NCBI GenBank assembly: GCA_004352715.1
Contig: SCFE01000047.1
Span: 620,096-684,095 of the forward strand
Source of the DNA: Hofstenia miamia
Lineage: Eukaryota > Xenacoelomorpha > Acoela
Direction of reading: 5' to 3'
DNA length: 64,000 bases
The notes beneath the pieces are model-generated. The model saw nothing but the letters and a program-made list of their open reading frames with translations. It was not told where the DNA came from and searched no databases. Position 1 is the first letter of the stretch. Each line of letters begins with the position of its first letter. Position numbers and translations under genes: made by a program. Of the stretch, positions 58,330 to 64,000 are shown piece by piece.

Positions 58330-61054
58330 GACAATTATGCAATGTTATTGATAAAACTAGTATTGAATTACACGTGAAATATTATATAATAATGATTGAT
58401 TGAACCAATTCCTTCAAGATAAATATTACTGTTAGTTTTCTGGAATAAACAATTTTTTTATTTTTGGTTCATAAATTACATATGGGGACGAATTTTCGGA
58501 AAGCTAGCTTTTCATGTAAATATTATTCTCTGAATTAAACGTCAAATTTAAAATACTTGGGAAAACTTTAAGGCAAATACCATACTTATTTGTGAGCACA
58601 GTAAAAAAACGGTTTCTTTTATTAAGGATGAATACTAAATAGCATGATTTATGAAAAATTAACATCAAAATAAACGCTACAAATATCTGATTCGTGCAAT
58701 AATATCCGACTGTCTACGGTACATAAATGCAAACATCTAAACAAAATATTATTTGCATTGTAGAATTTAGAATTACATGGAAATTAATGTGTTAACGTGT
58801 AAAAATTTAGTGTGTTACTACGCTAATAAAAAATTTAGTTCCCTGCTAAAAGAACTAGTTTAATGAACTTTAACCCCTTATGGGCCATCGTCAGAAAACA
58901 ATATTCCTAAATATATAACATGGAATGACCAATAAATATGCTCTTATTAGCAACGACAGTATCAACTAAAGCACTGCTATAGGTTTTCTTAAATTATTTT
59001 TTTATGTAAGATATAATAAACAATGAATGCCCCGAAAATGCAATACCTTCAAGCAAAACTTTTATATTTAAGCGTAAAATATATACATTCAAGTTTGAAT
59101 CCAATAGAATCACTTAATAAAAATTAATTTTTCATTATAACGAATTCTTAATACATTTAAGCTGTATATTACTTTTAAAAATATATTTACTATAATTAAT
59201 TAATTGAAATATATTGGTTAAGAGGAATTAATACCAATACTTATGAGGAATTCTCCTTAAAACTAATTGATGATTTCCAATTAACTCATGATGTTGCAGC
59301 AATTAACTATATTATATATCAAAGAAATTGCAGCTGCACTCTTACACTCACTAGAAGATAGAAAGAAGTATCATCAGATGATTTCCTAAGATAACATAAA
59401 CACAGTCAATATTCAAGACAAGTGAAATATACATATATATTATCTTATGGTTTGTCCACAGCAAGTCTTACTGAGGGAATTGCTCCACTAGTGGTACTTA
59501 GACACAACACATTTAAAATTGAATTCCCATTGTAATTACATGGTTTATATTGAGAATAAGAAAATTTTGTGGGGTGGAGATAGAAATTGTTCCCTATAGA
59601 GAAGCCTGTATTTCATACAATATTACTTTGAGTTCATTGTTGGATTTTTACGCTAGTGCCTATGAAGCATATTCCAAAAATGTCAATAGCTAATTCAAAT
59701 TTGTTAAGAATTGACACTCAATAACCACAAATAAAATTTTGTAAGGATCAAATCTATCAATTTTTTTCACAATATATCCTTATGTAATTTCTTCAACAAT
59801 GTGTTTTTATTTTTGCGCACAATGAATTTAAGTGGAATATTTTTCCTCTCATTATATCTAAAAATAATTTTTAAAAGAAATATATTAAAATGTCAAATTG
59901 GATTTTACTAGTTTCCAGGGGAATACTAACTCAGTACTGAAATTTTGCATAAATTATTTTTATAATAATTTGAATATTACAGATTTAATAAATGATGTGT
60001 CAAAATTATCTTTGCATTAGCTTTATGTTTCTTAGAATGTGCATCTTGTAATAATTCCAACAATGTTATGCCCTTGAATTTTCCAATTTGGATTATGTTT
60101 TTGTCTTACGTTTTTTATAGTGAAAGTCATTTACTAATAAACAATTTCCTGCAAGTTGGTAAATTATTGAAAAGCACTACAACTGACCAAAGTCACCTTT
60201 CTACTAGGCGAATTGGCAAGTTTTCCTAAATTATTTGTTTTTCGCAAATCGCAGATGTCTTGGCCAATTGTGGTAAGTATTGACTTGATAGCTTAGACAA
60301 ATTTTCCAGAATAAAAGTGATTTCAGAGTCTTGCTTGGTTTTTATTTTGTAAAAAAATTTTTAGATGGATAAGAAGTACTTAATCTTTGTAATTTAGTTT
60401 TTATTAAGGAAGAAATTTACAGAAAATTGCATATTTAATAGGTGGTCTCAGACTTTTGCAAGAGACTGTATATATATATATATATCAAAGTTGAAACCGC
60501 TTAAGCTTTTTCTCAACCGGCTGTAAGCGGCCGGTCAAAAGGGCTATTTTTCTAGAATTTTGACCGGTTTTGAGTGAAACCCAGATTTTGTTTTTTGCGA
60601 TACGATGGGGCGATACATTCTTAAGGATAAGGGAAAGGTCACAGCAATTTATTGGCTAAAAAAAGTTATATTCTCAAATTGGAATTATCTTCAAATTTTC
60701 AAAGTATGGAATTCATCAGGTCTTTGAGTTTGGTACCATGAATACTTTGTGGGCAATTGGGTTGAGATGTGGAAACTGAAATGATTTCGATTTCTAGACC
60801 TGAAAGGACTGTACCTATCTATATTGCAATGCATACAATGTAAAACAATGTGATTTACATTGTGCAGGACTATACATCAAAATATCAAGACATCCCTTGC
60901 CGGCTGGTAGGACTAGTTTATTAGCTATTCCGGCTAGCGGCAAATAAACTTAAAACTTAGGTCAGTATATGGCAGTAGTGGGCAGAATTTCCCCACTTAG
61001 CCGCTGAATATACATTTAATTTAATTAGAAAGATCAATTCTAATATCACGAATC

Positions 61055-61125
<71 letters not shown>

Positions 61126-62780
61126 ACTCTAATTCAATTTAATATTATTACAAAAAAATTTCATTAAACAACTTTGTTAGTACCAAACTTAGACATTGCA
61201 ATTTGGACAATAAAGAAAATTCTGACTCGCAAAATTCCGCTAAAAATAGAAAATTATGCTTTTACCGACCAATATTGGCCCGAGAGCGGACCAAGTCAGT
61301 TGCAATTCTGTCTTCGCATTTTAAAATAAAAAGAGTTTCACAATGATGTCAGCTATTTTTGGGTATTATGTGCATGTATATTCTGAAATCTTCATGATCT
61401 CACTCTTTACCACGCAAAATACATAGCTTTCTCCTTTACGTTGAAAGAAAGTAACCTAGCCTAAAGCCTTTATGATTGGCATGTGTTCTGATCATTTTTA
61501 GCAACACTTTCTTAAGTAATCGCTGTCATCGAGAGAGAGAGAGTGCATCAGAAGAAAGGCACTTCATGCAAATAGAAACATGGGATAAATCATGATTTCG
61601 AAATGATTGTGCAAGAATATCTGCGGCCAGTGGCGGGTACAGATAAATGTTTTATATTGGGCCCAATGTAAAATAAAATGCTAAGTGCATAATTGGGCAC
61701 TAGATAGGGCATAAGACCATTGCATTTTCAATTTTTAAAATGCAGCACTATGCACAGATTTCATCATCATCTACTGACTCCAAAAATGGAAAAAGAATTT
61801 TTGCAATTTTCCAATTTTCTTCAAATTGCAAATTACGCTTTAATAATAGCATGTTGTCTCTTTTAGGGGATCTTTGCATTATGTACTACAAAATAGACAA
61901 AAGAATAGTTATCAACAATTAATAAAATGTTGTTTAAACAAAATAAAAACTGTAAATAAAGAACACGTAAATACAAATGAGATTCAAAAAATGTGTATGT
62001 TAATTCCCACCATCAAGATGTTTTGTTTTCTACATGATTATTTTAGGCAACGTTGAATTCCTCAATTAATTCCACAATGCTAAGATCAAGACGATTTTAA
62101 ACTTGATTTAATTCACTTGTCTTCAGAACTAGAAACGAATGTGATTGATTCCCAATCATTTAGTTCACTAACAACCAACACGTGCAACACTTTGTATATA
62201 GGAGTTTGTATCTTCTGTCATGTCACATTTCACTATAATGATAAATCTTTCAAAAATCCATTCCAGTGCCTAGAAAATATGTTACACAAAAAATTATCTT
62301 TTTAAAATTCAGAAAGGACGACAATTATTTTTCTTGTTTCATTCCTAGGTAAATGTTCTAGCAAGGAAATTCTGATCAAATAAATACTCGGTCAGGGTAA
62401 TGTATCTTGGAACAGAATTAAAATAAATCATTTTCAATTAAGAACTGTCAATGTACCTTTAAGGCAGTGGCAGGCTCCATCTAAGTGGTGATCAACTTCA
62501 AGCCTTGAATTTGCATGGTGTTGCCTAGTTCCACGAATGCAGAGGATCAAGTTTTGTAACAAGGAGAGGCTAAGTTGGCATCTTATCCAGTTGTTGGTTA
62601 TGGAATAGTCGGTATGCCTTTGTCAGCGATTAAACCACAAAGCTATTTTAGAAACTTTTCAGTAAGCTTTGATGCTCCACCAGGTGCACTGAACACCAGT
62701 GGTGTAAATGAGGCGAGATTAAGTAAATTGCAAAATTTTCACCTAATGGTATGAATGTGTGCTTAGTCTCAATTTCAATC
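58330..62780. other. AT-rich intergenic sequence, no gene recognised
   Basis: Only short frames without motifs. It contains (TA)n tracts at about 60470-60485 and 61058-61122, a short GA repeat near 61531, and a GC-richer CCGG-containing stretch near 60490-60960. A lone CAGTGGCGGGTA hAT-type end near 61628 has no visible partner. Confidence 0.6.
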
Positions 62781-62794
62781 AATGTTGCTAAATA

Positions 62795-63958
62795 CACACC
62801 CAGTCATATTAACAGTTGTCATTTTTCGCTAAACTCGACAAAACTCCAAAAAACTTTTATTGCAACAACAATTAGAAACATAGAAATACAGTGTCAGTAG
62901 TCTGTGTGGCCGCCACATGACTTGCGTAGTGCTTCAACACGCCGCTTCATGCTAGCCACCGTATTGACACAAGCAGCAGCAATATCATTATCTGTTGTCC
63001 AGATTTAGTTGGCTCGAGTGATGACGTCCTCACGCATTGTAGTCCTTTGTAGCAACATCTTCCTTTTCAAAACGGACCATACGCTTTCTATCGGATTCAT
63101 ATCCGGGCTGTACGGTGCCCACTCCAGTACAGCGACATCATGTTGTTCCAAGAGTTGTGTCACAATTTGCACGGTATGGCATGGAGCACTATCGCGCTGA
63201 TAAATCCAATTGTTGGTCGCATTAAAATGATGTGCAAATGGTGTTGAAGGACGTTTCTGTACATTTCGGCTGTCATAGTGCCTTCGAAGTGTCCTGGCCG
63301 AGTCGCTGTTATACACCCCCAGAACATCACCTTCTTCGTGAATTCCCGAGGATGGCTAACATGAGCATCACGTATAGGAGAACCGGAACATCTGCGAACG
63401 TACTGAGAATGCGGACCGGATATTTGTACAGCTGTTTCATCGGAGAAACCTACAGAAGCCCATTGTGCGTCGCTCCATTGAAGGTGATCACGAGCCCATT
63501 GCAGCCGAGTACGCTTCGGAGCAGCAGTGAGAAAAGGTGATGCCGCTGGACGACGAGCTATTCTACCAGATCGCACAAGGTTGGGACGAATTGTGATGAG
63601 ACTTGCATTCGAGGACGACCACAGTGGCCCCTACGACGTGTTGATGGGACACCCGTAGCACGGTGACGTTGAATTATTCGAGAAACAGTTGAGGGACACA
63701 CATTCAACATTCGCACACCGTTTCCTCCATTATGATTAGATTGCGTAAGTTTTCTGGTGTGTCCGCCATGCAAATAATTTAAATAATGAATTTATATCAG
63801 CTTTAACAGATCCTATTTGTTAAATATTAATTCATAAGCAAAGTAGCAAAGTAGTATACAATTAATATTTTAATGCGTGTATGGAGTATGTGTGTGTATC
63901 TACTATATGCGTATTTACACATATTTAGCAAGTGTTGCATTTAATATGACTGGGTGTG
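62795..63958 (-). mobile_element. Tc1-type element, 1.16 kb, with perfect 18-bp terminal repeats
   Basis: The left end CACACCCAGTCATATTAA and the inverted right end are identical over 18 bases. They are flanked by TA at 62793-62794 and 63959-63960. The interior holds a minus-strand transposase in three frames. GC content is higher than in the surrounding DNA, as for a recent arrival. Confidence 0.9.
63005..63773 (-). pseudogene. Tc1-type DD34E transposase, frameshifted and partly deleted
   Basis: Minus-strand frames in order: the first (63773-63558) has a helix-turn-helix segment VCPSTVSRIIQRHRATGVP and the GRPR motif. The second (63576-63160) has RLQWARDHLQWSDAQWASV followed by FSDETAVQI (first Asp) and VMFWGCITATRPGHFEG. 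The third (63316-63005) has YQRDSAPCHTVQIV (second Asp) and EWAPYSPDMNPIESVW (Glu). The spacing from the second Asp to the Glu is 34 residues, the Tc1 pattern. About 40-50 residues expected between GRPR and the catalytic domain are missing, and two frame changes occur. All three acidic residues remain, so decay is recent. Confidence 0.85.
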
Positions 63959-64000
63959 TATGTCGATAAAATTAAAAAATCACCCAATTCACAAATTTAA

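Noticed and set aside
61628-61640. CAGTGGCGGGTA as a hAT MITE end
   Set aside because: No inverted partner with a matching 8-bp flank found within the next kilobase.
63009-63540. Plus-strand frames of 63 and 102 residues
   Set aside because: Antisense shadows of the Tc1 transposase.

Overview
The window is AT-rich (about two-thirds A+T by eye) eukaryotic DNA. It has GT-AG introns, many (TA)n microsatellites and abundant degraded transposons. Long N runs (several exactly 1000 N) mark a draft scaffold. Rhodopsin-type receptor exons, C-type-lectin-like exons, Tc1/mariner, hAT, Helitron, Gypsy and LINE remnants and a short TTAGGG tract all point to an invertebrate metazoan. I cannot name the species from the sequence alone.

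Layout. 1-2.5 kb: minus-strand LINE with a zinc-knuckle ORF1 and an EN/RT ORF2, then a short TTAGGG tract and a 740-bp near-identical duplication joined by one N. 5.4-6.8 kb and 15.1-18.3 kb: plus-strand LINE RT pieces. 7.8-8.9 kb: interior of a hAT-like repeat that recurs at 38-40 kb and 48.7-50.1 kb. 9.9-11.8 kb: minus-strand Gypsy-like gag with primer-binding site and LTR. 12.8-14.1 and 18.4-19.7 kb: duplicated segment carrying a decayed mariner-type element. 16.1-17.1 kb: an unrecognised compact gene with its own TATA box, CRE palindrome and a 42-bp x3 CCAAT repeat.

20.5-25.5 kb (minus): a two-exon class A GPCR whose 3.95-kb intron holds a TTAA-flanked element with a Tc1-like element nested inside it, plus a hAT MITE. 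31.8-40.6 kb (minus): three phase-1-compatible exons. Two resemble C-type lectin domains and the third encodes a long N-terminal stretch plus seven transmembrane helices. Together they read as a candidate lectin-domain GPCR, now broken by frameshifts and by a 2.2-kb hAT-type insertion with a perfect 8-bp target-site duplication in the first exon. 40.8-41.9 kb: an internally deleted hAT element keeping only BED-finger and dimerisation pieces. 42-47 kb: Tc1 fragments and a small hAT MITE.

47.1-50.4 kb: Gypsy integrase remnant and 3' LTR, the LTR split by another hAT-type copy that carries a transposase exon. 54.5-58.3 kb: Helitron remnant containing a TTGCAATA-rich DNA transposon. 58.3-62.8 kb: no recognisable gene. 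62.8-64.0 kb: a Tc1 element with perfect 18-bp terminal repeats.

Host content is therefore small (two GPCR loci, one with lectin-like exons, and possibly the 16 kb gene). Almost everything else recognisable is transposon-derived. Several duplications beside N joins look like unmerged haplotype contigs rather than biology.
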